From Micromonospora halotolerans (GTDB taxonomy: Bacteria > Actinomycetota > Actinomycetes > Mycobacteriales > Micromonosporaceae): a stretch of 64,000 nt of DNA. Every line of letters starts with the position of its first letter. Positions within the stretch are counted from its first letter, which is position 1. The notes under the pieces are model-generated. The model had not been told where the DNA came from and ran no database searches. It saw only the letters and a list, made by a program, of their open reading frames with translations. Shown here in pieces: positions 49,085-58,181 of this stretch. The stretch covers positions 5,704,001-5,768,000 of the forward strand of contig NZ_CP134876.1 of the NCBI RefSeq assembly GCF_032108445.1, in the 5' to 3' direction. Both the position numbers and the translations under genes were made by a program.

Positions 49085-49867
49085 TCAGGCCGGCCCGACG
49101 GTCTGCCCGCCGTCCATGACCAGGGCGTGGCCGATGACGAATGCCGCGGCGTCCGAGCAGAGCCAGAGCACGGCAGCGGCGATCTCGTCGGCGGTGCCCA
49201 TCCGTCCAATCGGCTCCTGGGCGATGACGCGGTCACGTCCCTCGGGGGTGCCTCCGGTGAAGCGGTCCATCATCTCGGTGGCGATGATGCCGGGGCAGAC
49301 GGCGTTGATGCGCACGCCGGAGCGGGCGTAGTCGAGGGCGGCGGACCTGGTGAGCCCGACGACGCCGTGCTTGGCCGCGGTGTAGGCGGCCTGTCCGGCG
49401 ATGCCGACGACCCCGGCGCCGGAGGAGGTGTTGACGATCGAGCCGCCGCCGTGCTCGAGCAGCAGCGGGATCTGGTACTTCATGCACAGGAACACGCCCC
49501 GCAGGTTGACGGCGACGAGCCGCTCCCAGTCGTCCTCGGTGATGTCGGCGGTGGGCGCGACGGGCTGTTCGACGCCGGCGTTGTTGAACGCGGCGTCGAG
49601 GCGCCCGAACGTCTCGACGGTTCGCGCCAGGGCGGCCTGCACATCCTCGGACGAGGTGACGTCGCAGCGGACGGCGAGGGCTCGACTGCCGGCTTCCTCA
49701 ATCATGTGCGCGGTTTCCTGGACGCCCGGACCGGAGATGTCCGTGGCGGCGACGTCGGCGCCGGCACGGGCGAACGCGAGCGCGGTGGCACGGCCGATGC
49801 CGCTGGCCGCGCCGGTGACGAAAACGACCTTGCCCGCGAAGTCGCCGGTCCTGCCGGTGGCTGCCAT
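49085..49867 (-). CDS. Classical SDR oxidoreductase (FabG-like)
   Basis: This 260-residue SDR has TGAASGIG (residues 19-26), NNAGVEQ, catalytic Ser in NTSSGAG, YTAAKHG and a late PGIIATEM motif. It ends in the usual DGGQTVGPA. It oxidises or reduces an alcohol/ketone pair with NAD(P). It is the last gene of a three-gene minus-strand group (zinc dehydrogenase, cupin, SDR) controlled from the divergent XRE promoter. Its substrate is unknown. Confidence 0.9.
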   Translation of the reverse strand: MAATGRTGDFAGKVVFVTGAASGIGRATALAFARAGADVAATDISGPGVQETAHMIEEAGSRALAVRCDVTSSEDVQAALARTVETFGRLDAAFNNAGVEQPVAPTADITEDDWERLVAVNLRGVFLCMKYQIPLLLEHGGGSIVNTSSGAGVVGIAGQAAYTAAKHGVVGLTRSAALDYARSGVRINAVCPGIIATEMMDRFTGGTPEGRDRVIAQEPIGRMGTADEIAAAVLWLCSDAAAFVIGHALVMDGGQTVGPA

Positions 49868-49928
49868 GGTCTGCCCCTCGTCGTCGTTGTGGGGTGCGCC
49901 GGCTCACGCCCGCGCGGATGTCGGGGTG

Positions 49929-50342
49929 TCAGTGGTTGCGCTGGTTGACCGCCTGGTACTGATCCTCCGCGAGAGGTTCGAGCCAGGTGGTGGGGTCCTG
50001 CCCGCCGGGCAAGGCTTCGAGCATGGCCAGGTGGCTCATGAAGGTGTCGGCGGTGGCGCCGTGCCAGTGCTCCTCACCGGGCGGACAGATGACGGTGTCG
50101 CCGGCCCGGATGCGCAGCACGGTGCCGTCGCGGGTGCCGACCAGACCGACGCCCTCGGTGACGTGCAGGGTCTGCCCGACGGCATGGGAGTGCCAGTTGG
50201 TGCGGGCGCCGGGGGTGAAGCGGACCAGGGCCACGGTCATCCGGGACGGCTCGGTGCCGCTGTAGATCGGGGTCAGGTAGACGTCTCCGGTGAAGTTCTG
50301 CGCGGGTGTCTTGACGGTCTGGTTGACGGGCCTGAGTTCCAT
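49929..50342 (-). CDS. Cupin domain protein (YP_-type carboxymuconolactone-cupin-like)
   Basis: This 137-residue single-domain cupin has motif 1 as TNWHSHAVGQTLHVTEGVG (two His, Gln in place of the usual Glu position, Glu later) and motif 2 as PPGEEHWHGATADTFMSHL. Such proteins accompany SDR and zinc dehydrogenase genes in many bacteria as small metal-dependent enzymes or sensors; the activity is unknown. It lies 27 nt after the dehydrogenase stop and 60 nt before the SDR start. Confidence 0.82.
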   Translation of the reverse strand: MELRPVNQTVKTPAQNFTGDVYLTPIYSGTEPSRMTVALVRFTPGARTNWHSHAVGQTLHVTEGVGLVGTRDGTVLRIRAGDTVICPPGEEHWHGATADTFMSHLAMLEALPGGQDPTTWLEPLAEDQYQAVNQRNH

Positions 50343-50369
50343 CGACGCTCCTTCGGGTGCGTGGCTCGG

Positions 50370-51392
50370 TCACGGGCGCAGCAGGGCCTTGACCGCGCGG
50401 CGTTCGTCCATGGCCCGGTATCCCTCGGCGGCCTGGTCGAGGGGCAGGTCGAGGTCGAAGACCTTCCCCGGGTTGATCGTGCCGTCGCCGATGAGGCGCA
50501 TCAGTTCCGGCAGGAACCGCCGTACGGGTGCCGGGCCGCCGTGCAGGTGCGCCAGGGACCAGAACAGCTCCATGCCGGGCACGGCCACGTCGTGGGTGAC
50601 GCCGACGAACCCGACGTGCCCGCCGGCGCGTGTGGCGTGGATGGCCTGCATCATCGACTCCTGGGTGCCGACCGCCTCCACCACCGAGTGCGCGCCGAGC
50701 CCGCCGGTCATGTCCTTGATCCTGGCCACGCCCTCGTCGCCGCGTTCGGTGACGATGTCGGTGGCGCCGAACTCGCGGGCGAGCCTCTGCCGTGACTCGT
50801 GCCGGCTCATCGCGATGATCCGTTCGGCGCCCAGTTGCCGGGCGGCGAGGACGGCGAGCAGGCCGACGGCGCCGTCGCCGACGACCGCGACGGTCCGGCC
50901 GGGGCCGGCCTGGGCGGCGACCGCCGCGAACCAGCCGGTGCCGAGCACGTCGGAGGCGGCCAGGTAGCTGGGAATCAGGTCGGCCGGCGGCACCTCGGGC
51001 GTGGCGACCAGGGTGCCGTCGGCGAGGGGCACCCGCAGGTACTGCGCCTGCGAACCGAGCATGCCCATCGGGACCCGGTGCACACAGGCGGACTGGTAGC
51101 CGTCCCGGCAGATCTCGCAGGTGTTGTCGGAGGCCCAGAACGAGCCGACCACGAACTGGCCCGGCGTGAGGCTGGTGACGTCGGCGCCGACCTCTTCGAC
51201 GACGCCGACGTACTCGTGGCCCATCGGTGTCGGGCCCTCCACCTTCTGCACCCCGCGGTACGGCCACAGGTCCGAGCCGCACACGCAGGTCGCCGACACC
51301 CGGATGACGGCGTCGGTGGGTTGTTCGATCCGCGGATCCGGGCGGTCCTCCACCCGGACGTCGCCGGGTGCGTGCATGACGACGCCACGCAT
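50370..51392 (-). CDS. Zinc-dependent medium-chain alcohol dehydrogenase
   Basis: This 340-residue MDR enzyme keeps the catalytic zinc ligands (CVCGSDLWPY and GHEYVGVVEEVG). The structural-zinc loop is shortened, with CEICRDGYQSACVH in place of the four-Cys lobe. The NAD-binding motif is VAVVGDGAVGLLAVLAAR. It ends in the substrate-domain helices typical of the threonine dehydrogenase-like/AdhP branch. It heads the zinc dehydrogenase-cupin-SDR group and diverges from the XRE regulator. Confidence 0.92.
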   Translation of the reverse strand: MRGVVMHAPGDVRVEDRPDPRIEQPTDAVIRVSATCVCGSDLWPYRGVQKVEGPTPMGHEYVGVVEEVGADVTSLTPGQFVVGSFWASDNTCEICRDGYQSACVHRVPMGMLGSQAQYLRVPLADGTLVATPEVPPADLIPSYLAASDVLGTGWFAAVAAQAGPGRTVAVVGDGAVGLLAVLAARQLGAERIIAMSRHESRQRLAREFGATDIVTERGDEGVARIKDMTGGLGAHSVVEAVGTQESMMQAIHATRAGGHVGFVGVTHDVAVPGMELFWSLAHLHGGPAPVRRFLPELMRLIGDGTINPGKVFDLDLPLDQAAEGYRAMDERRAVKALLRP

Positions 51393-51485
51393 GATGGTCT
51401 CCCTTGCCGATGGTGTGTCCCGTGCGTGCGGCGGTGTGCCGACTCACGGATTGCCCCGATGGCGGGCGCCTAGTCCCGCTCGAGA

Positions 51486-51524
51486 ACCAGGTAACTCCCT
51501 GTCCGCGGCGGCAGGGAGTGCCTG
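51486..51524. promoter_or_regulatory. Long dyad in the XRE/dehydrogenase divergent promoter
   Basis: ACTCCCTG-N10-CAGGGAGT is perfect and is extended by CCAGG/CCTGG outer arms with a one- to two-base mismatch. Located between the two divergent starts, it is either the MmyB-like regulator's operator or a leader hairpin. Confidence 0.55.
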
Positions 51525-51583
51525 GTGAGGGGTGTACCGGCAGTACATGGCTGCCGCGGTTGCCGCCGCGTACGGTCGACGGC

Positions 51584-52477
51584 GTGGACAACCATGACCA
51601 GGTCCGCGACTTCCTCGTCTCGCGGCGCGCCAAGATCACCCCGGCGCGGGTGGGCCTGCCGGCCGGCACCCGCCGCCGGGTGAAGGGGCTGCGCCGCAGT
51701 AAGGTCGCCGCGCTCGCCGACGTCAGCGTCGAGTACTACGCGAAGCTCGAACGCGGCCACCTCGCCGGGGTCTCCCCCGGCGTCCTCGAAGCCGTCGCCC
51801 GTGCCCTGCAGCTCGACGACGCCGAACGCGCCCACCTGCTTCACCTGGCCCAGGCCGCCGAGGGCTCCGACACGCTCGCCCGGCCACGCCGGCGGGTGGG
51901 CCGGCACACCCCGCTGCACCGCAGCCTGCAGTGGACCCTGGACGCCATCACGGCCGGCCCCGCCTATGTCAGCAACGGCCGCCTGGATCTGCTCGCCACC
52001 AACCAGCTGGCCCGAGGCTTCTTCAGCGACATCGACGCCGGCGGCGGATCGCCGCCGCCGAACCTGGCCCGCTACCAGTTCCTCGACCCCGCCGCGCGCC
52101 GCTTCTATCCCGACTGGGAGCTGATGGCCGACGTCACCGTCGACGTGCTGCGCACCGAGGCGGGCCGGGACCCCCACGACAAGGATCTCCACGACCTGGT
52201 GGGCGAGCTGTCCACCCGCAGCGATGCGTTCCGCACCCGCTGGGGCGCCCACAACGTGCGCCGGCACGGGACCGGCACGAAACGTTTCCACCACCCGGCC
52301 GTCGGGGACCTCACCCTGGCCTTCGAGACCCTCGCGATGACCGCCGAACCGGGCCTGAGCCTCGTCATCTACACCGCGGAGCCGGGCACCGCCTCCGCGG
52401 ACAACCTCCGGCTGCTGGCCTCCTGGTCGGCGTCGCAGGAGGCGGACACCCGCAGCGCGAAGCTCCCCGCCGAATAG
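51584..52477 (+). CDS. XRE-type regulator with MmyB-like ligand-binding domain
   Basis: This 297-residue regulator has an N-terminal XRE HTH (RRSKVAALADVSVEYYAKLE, then VSPGVLEAVARALQLDDAER). The C-terminal PAS-like MmyB domain is typical of this family (PAYVSNGRLDLLATNQLARG, NLARYQFLDPAARRFYPDWE, TKRFHHPAVGDLTLAFETLA). Characterised MmyB-like regulators bind a fatty acid and are usually divergent from SDR genes, exactly as here. GTG 51584 is the family-like start. Confidence 0.92.
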   Translation: MDNHDQVRDFLVSRRAKITPARVGLPAGTRRRVKGLRRSKVAALADVSVEYYAKLERGHLAGVSPGVLEAVARALQLDDAERAHLLHLAQAAEGSDTLARPRRRVGRHTPLHRSLQWTLDAITAGPAYVSNGRLDLLATNQLARGFFSDIDAGGGSPPPNLARYQFLDPAARRFYPDWELMADVTVDVLRTEAGRDPHDKDLHDLVGELSTRSDAFRTRWGAHNVRRHGTGTKRFHHPAVGDLTLAFETLAMTAEPGLSLVIYTAEPGTASADNLRLLASWSASQEADTRSAKLPAE

Positions 52478-52514
52478 TGCTCGCGGCGGCACGGCGCCGA
52501 GCCGTCCGGCGCGC

Positions 52515-53849
52515 TCAGCCGGCCAGATGCCGGCGCAGCAGCGCGGCCGCCGCGCCGGGGTGGTCGGCGGCGAGCAGCCCACCGGCGGCCAGGACGTAGT
52601 CGACGTCGACGACGGGGCGGGCGGCGCGGGGCAGCGGCCACCCGCCGGCGTGGTCGGCGAGGACCGCGGCGAGCACCTCGGCGGCGTCGCCGGGCGCGGC
52701 GTGCCGCAGCACCCCGCCGGAGCCGACCATCAGCTTGACGTCGCGCAGGTCCCGGCCGGCGCGTTCGCCGGTGGCGGCGCCGCGGGCGTGCCGGCGCAGC
52801 GCCACCGTGGCGGCGAGCGCGGCGATGCGCCGGTCGGCTGCCCGGTCGGCGTCACCGGCGGGCAGGAAGCCGGGGTCGGCGGCCCGCACGGCGGCCGCGG
52901 CCGCGAGCTCGTCCTCCTCCCCCGCGGCGAGGAGGCGTTCCTCGGCGGCGGCGCGGACCACACCGGGGGCGCTCCACCGCATGCCGAGGTCCCCCTCGAC
53001 GGTGCGGGCCCGCCACAGGGTGCCGGTGACCTCCTGGCTGGGGCCGGTGTCGCGTTCGTCGGGGGTGAGCACCGAGTACACGTCGGTGGTGGCGCCGCCG
53101 ACGTCGACGACGGCCAGGTCCCCGCCGAGGGCGTCGGCGAGGACCTCCACGCCGGTGAGCACCGCGTCGGGGGTGGCGGCCCGCACCAGGCGGGCGAACC
53201 GGCTGCCGCGGGACAGTTTCTTGCCGCCGATGACGTGCCGCAGGAACACCTGCCGGATGGCGGCGCGGGCCGGCGCGGGGGCGAGCACCCCGATGCGGGG
53301 CAGCACGTTGTCGGCGGCGGTGACCGGTACTCCCGCCGCGGCGAGCAGGGCGTGCAGGTCGTCGCGGACGTCGGCGTTGCCGGCGAGCACCACGGGCACC
53401 CGCCAGCGGGCCCGGGCCAGCCGGGTGGCGTTGTGGGTGAGGGTGTCGGCGTCGCCGCCGTCGGTGCCGCCGACGAGCAGCACCACGTCGGGGCGGGCGG
53501 CGCGCAGCGCGGTCAGCTCGGCCGCGCCGAGCCGCCCGGCGGCCACGTGCACCACGTTCGCCCCGGCGGACAGCCCGACCCGCCGGCCGGCCTGCGCGGT
53601 CACGAGCGGCTCGTAGCCGATGACGGCCAGCCGCAGGCCACCGCCGGCCGACGAGCACACGTACCAGGGCAGGTCACCGGCGGCGAGCCCGGCGGTGGCG
53701 GCGCCGACCGCGGCGTCCAGGCCGTGCAGCACGTCGGTGCCGACGGTGGTCGGCGCGGCCGCCGCGGCGACGAGCCGGCCACCGTCGAGGTCGACCACCG
53801 CCGCCTTGGTGTACGTCGACCCGACGTCGGCGCAGACGGCGAGGTTCAC
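52515..53849 (-). CDS. GlmL/MutL-family ATPase, putative aminomutase chaperone
   Basis: This 444-residue actin-like ATPase of the glutamate-mutase-L family has the phosphate-1 motif ADVGSTYTKAAVVD at the start, DVGGATTDVYSV as phosphate 2 and the adenosine loop in the C-terminal half (LMVGSGGVLRHA). MutL/GlmL-type proteins occur beside B12-dependent aminomutases; in Fusobacterium kam clusters the analogous KamB/KamC are thought to reactivate them. Here it is the last gene of the kdd-kamDE operon, 58 nt after the hotdog gene, so reactivation of KamDE is the likely role. Confidence 0.82.
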   Translation of the reverse strand: MNLAVCADVGSTYTKAAVVDLDGGRLVAAAAAPTTVGTDVLHGLDAAVGAATAGLAAGDLPWYVCSSAGGGLRLAVIGYEPLVTAQAGRRVGLSAGANVVHVAAGRLGAAELTALRAARPDVVLLVGGTDGGDADTLTHNATRLARARWRVPVVLAGNADVRDDLHALLAAAGVPVTAADNVLPRIGVLAPAPARAAIRQVFLRHVIGGKKLSRGSRFARLVRAATPDAVLTGVEVLADALGGDLAVVDVGGATTDVYSVLTPDERDTGPSQEVTGTLWRARTVEGDLGMRWSAPGVVRAAAEERLLAAGEEDELAAAAAVRAADPGFLPAGDADRAADRRIAALAATVALRRHARGAATGERAGRDLRDVKLMVGSGGVLRHAAPGDAAEVLAAVLADHAGGWPLPRAARPVVDVDYVLAAGGLLAADHPGAAAALLRRHLAG

Positions 53850-53907
53850 GCGCAGTTGTCCTTCATTCGCGACTGCGGGGCTCGCAGACCCGGCTCACTC
53901 CTCGCGC

Positions 53908-54300
53908 TCACGAGGCTGGGGGGACGACCACCGTGCCGGTGGCGGTGACCGCGACGATCGGCTCGGCGAGGACCTCGGCGGCGGACTCGGACCGGTCGGG
54001 GCGGCCCCGGCACACCACCCGGGCGGCGAAGTCGATGGTGCGGCTGCGGGTGCCCACCCGGGTGACCGTGGCGGTCACCTCCAGCACGTCACCGGCCTTC
54101 ATGGGGGCCTTGAACTGCACGTCGGAGTAGGAGGCGAACAGCCCCTCGTCGCCGTCGGTGCGGATGCACACCTCGGTGGCGACGTCGCCGAACAGGCCCA
54201 GCGCGTACGCCCCGTCGACGAGGTTGCCGGCGTAGTGGGCGTGGGAGTACGGCACGTACCGGCGGTGGGTGACGGTCAGGCCGACCCGGGGGTCACTCAT
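53908..54300 (-). CDS. kal: 3-aminobutyryl-CoA ammonia-lyase-like hotdog protein
   Basis: This 130-residue hotdog-fold protein has the Kal-type signature SHAHYAGNLVDGAYALGLFG, DVATEVCIRTDGDEGLFASY and a later FKAPMKAGDVLEV. Kal removes ammonia from L-3-aminobutyryl-CoA to give crotonyl-CoA, the last specific step of 3,5-diaminohexanoate-type lysine fermentation. Its ATG overlaps the kamE stop (ATGA). The match is strong by context and motif, but the family also contains thioesterase-like dehydratases. Confidence 0.85.
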   Translation of the reverse strand: MSDPRVGLTVTHRRYVPYSHAHYAGNLVDGAYALGLFGDVATEVCIRTDGDEGLFASYSDVQFKAPMKAGDVLEVTATVTRVGTRSRTIDFAARVVCRGRPDRSESAAEVLAEPIVAVTATGTVVVPPAS

Positions 54301-55049
54301 GCTCTCGCCTTCTTGTCGGTGATCAGGGCGTGGACCAGGTAGCTGGCGACCTCGCCGGGGGTGGTGCCACGGCCGAAGATCCGGTCGACGCCCAGCTCCC
54401 CGGTCATGGTCTCGTCGAAGCGGGGGCCGCCGACGATGAGCAGGGGCCGCCTGCCGGCGGGCAGGGCCTCGCGGAACGCGGCGGACATCTCCCGGGTGTT
54501 GTGCAGGTGCGCGTCGCGTTGGGTGACGACCTGGGAGACGAGCACGGCGTCGGCCTTCTCCCGGCGGGCGGCCTCGACCAGCTCGGGGACGCTGACCTGC
54601 GCGCCCAGGTTGGTGACCTTGAGTTCGCGGTAGTACTCCAGGCCCTTCTCCCCGGCGATGCCCTTGACGTTGAGGATCGCGTCGATGCCGACGGTGTGCG
54701 CGTCGGTGCCGATGCAGGCGCCCACCACGGACAGCTTGCGCCGCAGCCGCTGCTTCACCACCGTGTTGACCTCCTTGGCCGACAGCAGCGGGAAGTCCCG
54801 TTCCACCACCTGCACCTTGTCCAGGTCCACGAGGTGGTTCACCCGGCCGTAGACGACGAAGAAGGTGAACTCGTCGCCCATCTGCTTGGCGTGCACCAGC
54901 ATGGCCGGGTCCATGCCCATCTTGTTGGCCAGTTGCACGGCGGCGCCCTCGGCGCGCTTGTCGTGCGGCACCGGCAGCGTGAACGACACCTGCACCATGC
55001 CGTCGCCGGTGGTGTCCCCGTACGGCCGGACGATCTTCTTCTCCGTCAT
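54297..55049 (-). CDS. kamE: Lysine 5,6-aminomutase beta subunit (B12-binding)
   Basis: This 250-residue subunit binds adenosylcobalamin and PLP. The cobalamin motif DxHxxG is DAHTVG, with H118 as the expected cobalt ligand. Eleven residues later, K129 matches the Lys (K144 in Clostridium sticklandii) that forms the imine with PLP. GTLSMGGLG-type loops appear as VIVGGPRFDETM near the end. It overlaps kamD by 4 nt (ATGA) and kal by 4 nt, forming one operon. Confidence 0.95.
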   Translation of the reverse strand: MTEKKIVRPYGDTTGDGMVQVSFTLPVPHDKRAEGAAVQLANKMGMDPAMLVHAKQMGDEFTFFVVYGRVNHLVDLDKVQVVERDFPLLSAKEVNTVVKQRLRRKLSVVGACIGTDAHTVGIDAILNVKGIAGEKGLEYYRELKVTNLGAQVSVPELVEAARREKADAVLVSQVVTQRDAHLHNTREMSAAFREALPAGRRPLLIVGGPRFDETMTGELGVDRIFGRGTTPGEVASYLVHALITDKKARA

Positions 55050-56605
55050 GCCGCCTGCTCCAGGATGTCCGTGGCGGGGTTGTAGTAGTCGGCCTCGTGC
55101 CTCGCGACGCCGTCGAGGCCCTTGCCCCGGTCGGCGGGCCGCTTCATGATCCCGAAGGTGCCCTCGGCGATCGCGGTGAGCAGCGACTGGTCACCGATGC
55201 GCTCCAGCAGGTCGACGGCCTCGCCGAGCACCCGGTGGGCGCGCTGCTGGATGAACCCGCCCGGTGCGGGCACGAAGTCCTCGTGCAGCCCGCCGGCGGC
55301 GCCCAGCACGTAGCGGACGTTCTGCAGGGCGATGTCCCGGTCGGACAGCCACGGGGTGACCACCGCCTCGGTCATCATGCCGACCAGCAGGATGCCCTGC
55401 CCGGTCATGGTGCCGACCAGGTTGAAGAACCCGTCGAGCAGGTTGCCGCGGAACACGTCGCCGGTCATGTGCTTGGTCGGCGGCATCCACTTCAGCGGCG
55501 CGTCGGGGAACAGCTCCCGGGCCAGCAGCGCGTGCGCCAGCTCCAGCCGGAACGACTCCGGCAGGTCCGGGTTGATCTCGAACGCGTGGCCCAGGCCGAG
55601 CTGCCAGTCGGCCAGCCCCGCCTCGTGCGCGAAGTACTCGTTGAGCAGCTGCGACACCGTCACCGTGTGCGCCTCGTCGACCGCGTCGGCGGTGGTGAGG
55701 TAGTTGTCCTCGCCGGTGTTGATGATGATGCCGGCGCGGGCGTGCACCTGCCGGGAGAACCGCTGGTCGACGAACGTGCGGATCGGGTTGATGTCGCGGA
55801 ACAGGATCCCGTACATCGAGTCGTTGAGCATCATGTCGAGGCGTTCCAGGCCGGCCAGGGTGGCCATCTCCGGCATGCACAGGCCCGACGCGTAGTTCGT
55901 CAGCCGCACGTACCGGCCCAGTTCCCGCGACGAGGAGTCCAGCGCGGCCCGCATGAGCCGGAAGTTCTCCTGCGTGGCGTAGGTGCCGGCGAAGCCCTCC
56001 CGGGTGGCGCCCTCCGGCACGTAGTCCAGCAGCGACTGCCCGGTGGAGCGGATCACCGCGATGATGTCCGCCCCGGCCCGGGCGGCGGCCTGCGCCTGCG
56101 GGATGTCCTCGTAGATGTCGCCGGTGGCCACGATCAGGTAGATCCACGGCCGCTGCTTCGGGTCCCCGTACCGCTTCACCAGCCGCTCCCGTTCGGCGCG
56201 GCGCCGGTCGATCTGCCGCACGCCCGCGGCGACCGCCTTGCGGGCGGCCCGCCGGGCGGCCGTGGCGGCCTTCCCGGTGGGCAGGTGGAACCGCACCGAC
56301 CCGGCGGCGGCCTTCTGCGCCAGCAGCGTCACGTCGGCGATCTGCTCCCGCGCCAGGGCGTCGAACACCGGCGCGGCCACCCCGTGGCCGAGACCGACGT
56401 CGGCGACGACCGCGTCGACGAGGCGGTTCACCCACGGGATGCCGTCGGGGTCGGCGCCGGTCACCCCGGCCAGCCGCAGCACCGCCCGCTCCACCGACAC
56501 GGTGGTGTGGCTGCGCGCCAGATCCACCACCGGCTGCCCGGCGCGGCGCGCCAACTCCCGCGCCCGCGCCACCAGCGCCGGATCCAGCCCAAGCTTGCCT
56601 GTCAC
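55046..56605 (-). CDS. kamD: Lysine 5,6-aminomutase alpha subunit
   Basis: This 519-residue TIM-barrel subunit, close in length to characterised KamD, moves the terminal amino group of D-lysine or L-beta-lysine with B12 and PLP. Typical stretches are RPWIYLIVATGDIYEDIPQA, IRSTGQSLLDYVPEGAT, GFAGTYATQENFRLMRAALD and LTNYASGLCMPEMA. Its GTG start overlaps the amidohydrolase stop and its stop overlaps kamE, so all three are coupled. Product: 2,5- or 3,5-diaminohexanoate depending on substrate. Confidence 0.95.
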   Translation of the reverse strand: MTGKLGLDPALVARARELARRAGQPVVDLARSHTTVSVERAVLRLAGVTGADPDGIPWVNRLVDAVVADVGLGHGVAAPVFDALAREQIADVTLLAQKAAAGSVRFHLPTGKAATAARRAARKAVAAGVRQIDRRRAERERLVKRYGDPKQRPWIYLIVATGDIYEDIPQAQAAARAGADIIAVIRSTGQSLLDYVPEGATREGFAGTYATQENFRLMRAALDSSSRELGRYVRLTNYASGLCMPEMATLAGLERLDMMLNDSMYGILFRDINPIRTFVDQRFSRQVHARAGIIINTGEDNYLTTADAVDEAHTVTVSQLLNEYFAHEAGLADWQLGLGHAFEINPDLPESFRLELAHALLARELFPDAPLKWMPPTKHMTGDVFRGNLLDGFFNLVGTMTGQGILLVGMMTEAVVTPWLSDRDIALQNVRYVLGAAGGLHEDFVPAPGGFIQQRAHRVLGEAVDLLERIGDQSLLTAIAEGTFGIMKRPADRGKGLDGVARHEADYYNPATDILEQAA

Positions 56606-58176
56606 TGAGAAGTGCCTTCCTGATAGATCACGTCACCGCGCAGAACCGTGGCCCGGCACACCGGCAGCGGCGTCGGGTCGTCCGCGCCGCGCGCCTCCGG
56701 GTCATCGGCCTGCAGCACGGGCAGCCCCCGCTCCACCCCGGCCGGGGTGTCCCACACCGCGAACGTCGCCGGTGCGCCGAGGGCGAGGACCCCCTCGTTG
56801 TCCAGGTGCACCGCCCGCCACCCGCCGCGGGTGTGCGCGGCGAACGCCGCCCGCACGCTCATCCGCTGCGCCGGGTTGTGGTGCGCCGCCGCGGCCCGCA
56901 CCGACCCCCACGGGTCCAGCGACGTCACCGGCGAGTCCGACCCGAACGCCAACGCCACCCCCACCCCGTGCATGGCGCCCATCGGGTTGGACTCCAGCGA
57001 CCGGGACAGGCCCAGCCGCGACTCGTACATCCGGCCGGCGCCGCCCCACAGCCGGTCGAACGCCGGCTGCATCGACGCCACGATGCCGTACTCCACGAAC
57101 CCGGCGATGAGCCGCTTGCTCATGATCTCGGCGTGTTCGACCCGGTGCCGGGCCGCCCGCAGCCGGTCCACGCCCACCTTCCGCGCGGCCTGCGCGAACC
57201 CGTCCAGCACCGTGCCGATGGCCGCGTCGCCGATCGCGTGGAAGCCGCCCTGCAGCCCGTGGGCCGCGCAGTCCAGCAGGTGGTCGCGCACCTGCTCGGC
57301 GGTGACGTAGCCGTGCCCGCAGGCGCCGGGCTCCCCGTCCAGGTACGCCGCCGACACGTGCGCGGTGCGCGACCCGAGCGCCCCGTCGGCGTACAGGTCG
57401 CCGCCGGCGCCGACCGCGCCCAGCTCCCGGGCCTTCGCCGCGCCCAGCAGCTCACCCCAGTACCCGTACACCTCGGGCACGCCGTCGCCGGAGATCGCCA
57501 GCAGGCCGGTGAAGTCGCTCTCGTCGGAGGTGCCCGGGCCGCCGCACTCGTGCACCGCGGCGATCCCCAGCGACGCGGCGTGCCGCAGCGCGGTGCGCTG
57601 GGCGGCCACCCGCTGCGCCGCCGTCACCGAGCCCAGCGCCGCGGCCCGCACCACGTGGTGGGCGTCGCGGCGCAGCCAGCCCGACGGGTCGTAGCCGGCG
57701 GCGCCCGCCGCGTCCGGGCAGGCCGCCAGCAGCGCCGCCGACACCAGCGCCGAGTGGATCGACGCCTGCGACAGGTACACCTTGCGGCCCCCGGCCGCCC
57801 GGTCCAGCGCCGCCGCGTCGGGCAGGGCCGGCTCCGCCCAGGACGACTCGTCCCAGCCGTGCCCGAGCACCACCGCGTCGGAGGGCAGCGCGGCGGCGAA
57901 CGCCGCCACCGCCTCCAGCAGCCCGGCCGCCGACCGCACCGCCGACAGGTCCAGCCCCGCCAGGGCCAGCCCCGTGTCGGTGGCGTGCACGTGCGCGTCG
58001 ACGAACGCCGGCGTCACGAGCGCCCCACCCAGCTCCACCACCCGGTCGGGGGCCGGCGCGTCGGCGTCGGCGCCCAGCCAGGCGATCCGCCCGTCACGCA
58101 CCAGCAACGCCGTCGCGCTCGGGTCGGCCGGACAGTGCAGCACTCCGCCGCGGTACAGGGTCGAGGGGTTCGTCAT
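56602..58176 (-). CDS. YtcJ-like metal-dependent amidohydrolase
   Basis: This 524-residue amidohydrolase-superfamily protein has the metal motif FVDAHVHATDTG near residue 60, GGFHAIGDAAIG and RHRVEHAEIM with later His ligands, and FGSDSPVTSLDPWGSV with the metal Asp. YtcJ proteins hydrolyse various amide or lactam bonds; the natural substrate is unknown. It sits inside the kam operon, 5 nt after kdd and overlapping kamD by 4 nt, a position normally without such an enzyme, so it should act on a pathway intermediate. Confidence 0.88.
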   Translation of the reverse strand: MTNPSTLYRGGVLHCPADPSATALLVRDGRIAWLGADADAPAPDRVVELGGALVTPAFVDAHVHATDTGLALAGLDLSAVRSAAGLLEAVAAFAAALPSDAVVLGHGWDESSWAEPALPDAAALDRAAGGRKVYLSQASIHSALVSAALLAACPDAAGAAGYDPSGWLRRDAHHVVRAAALGSVTAAQRVAAQRTALRHAASLGIAAVHECGGPGTSDESDFTGLLAISGDGVPEVYGYWGELLGAAKARELGAVGAGGDLYADGALGSRTAHVSAAYLDGEPGACGHGYVTAEQVRDHLLDCAAHGLQGGFHAIGDAAIGTVLDGFAQAARKVGVDRLRAARHRVEHAEIMSKRLIAGFVEYGIVASMQPAFDRLWGGAGRMYESRLGLSRSLESNPMGAMHGVGVALAFGSDSPVTSLDPWGSVRAAAAHHNPAQRMSVRAAFAAHTRGGWRAVHLDNEGVLALGAPATFAVWDTPAGVERGLPVLQADDPEARGADDPTPLPVCRATVLRGDVIYQEGTSQ

Positions 58177-58181
58177 GACGC

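Noticed and set aside
48775..49119. 114-codon plus-strand frame in the gap beside the SDR
   Set aside because: No ribosome site, no similarity, and it overlaps the SDR 3' end in antisense.
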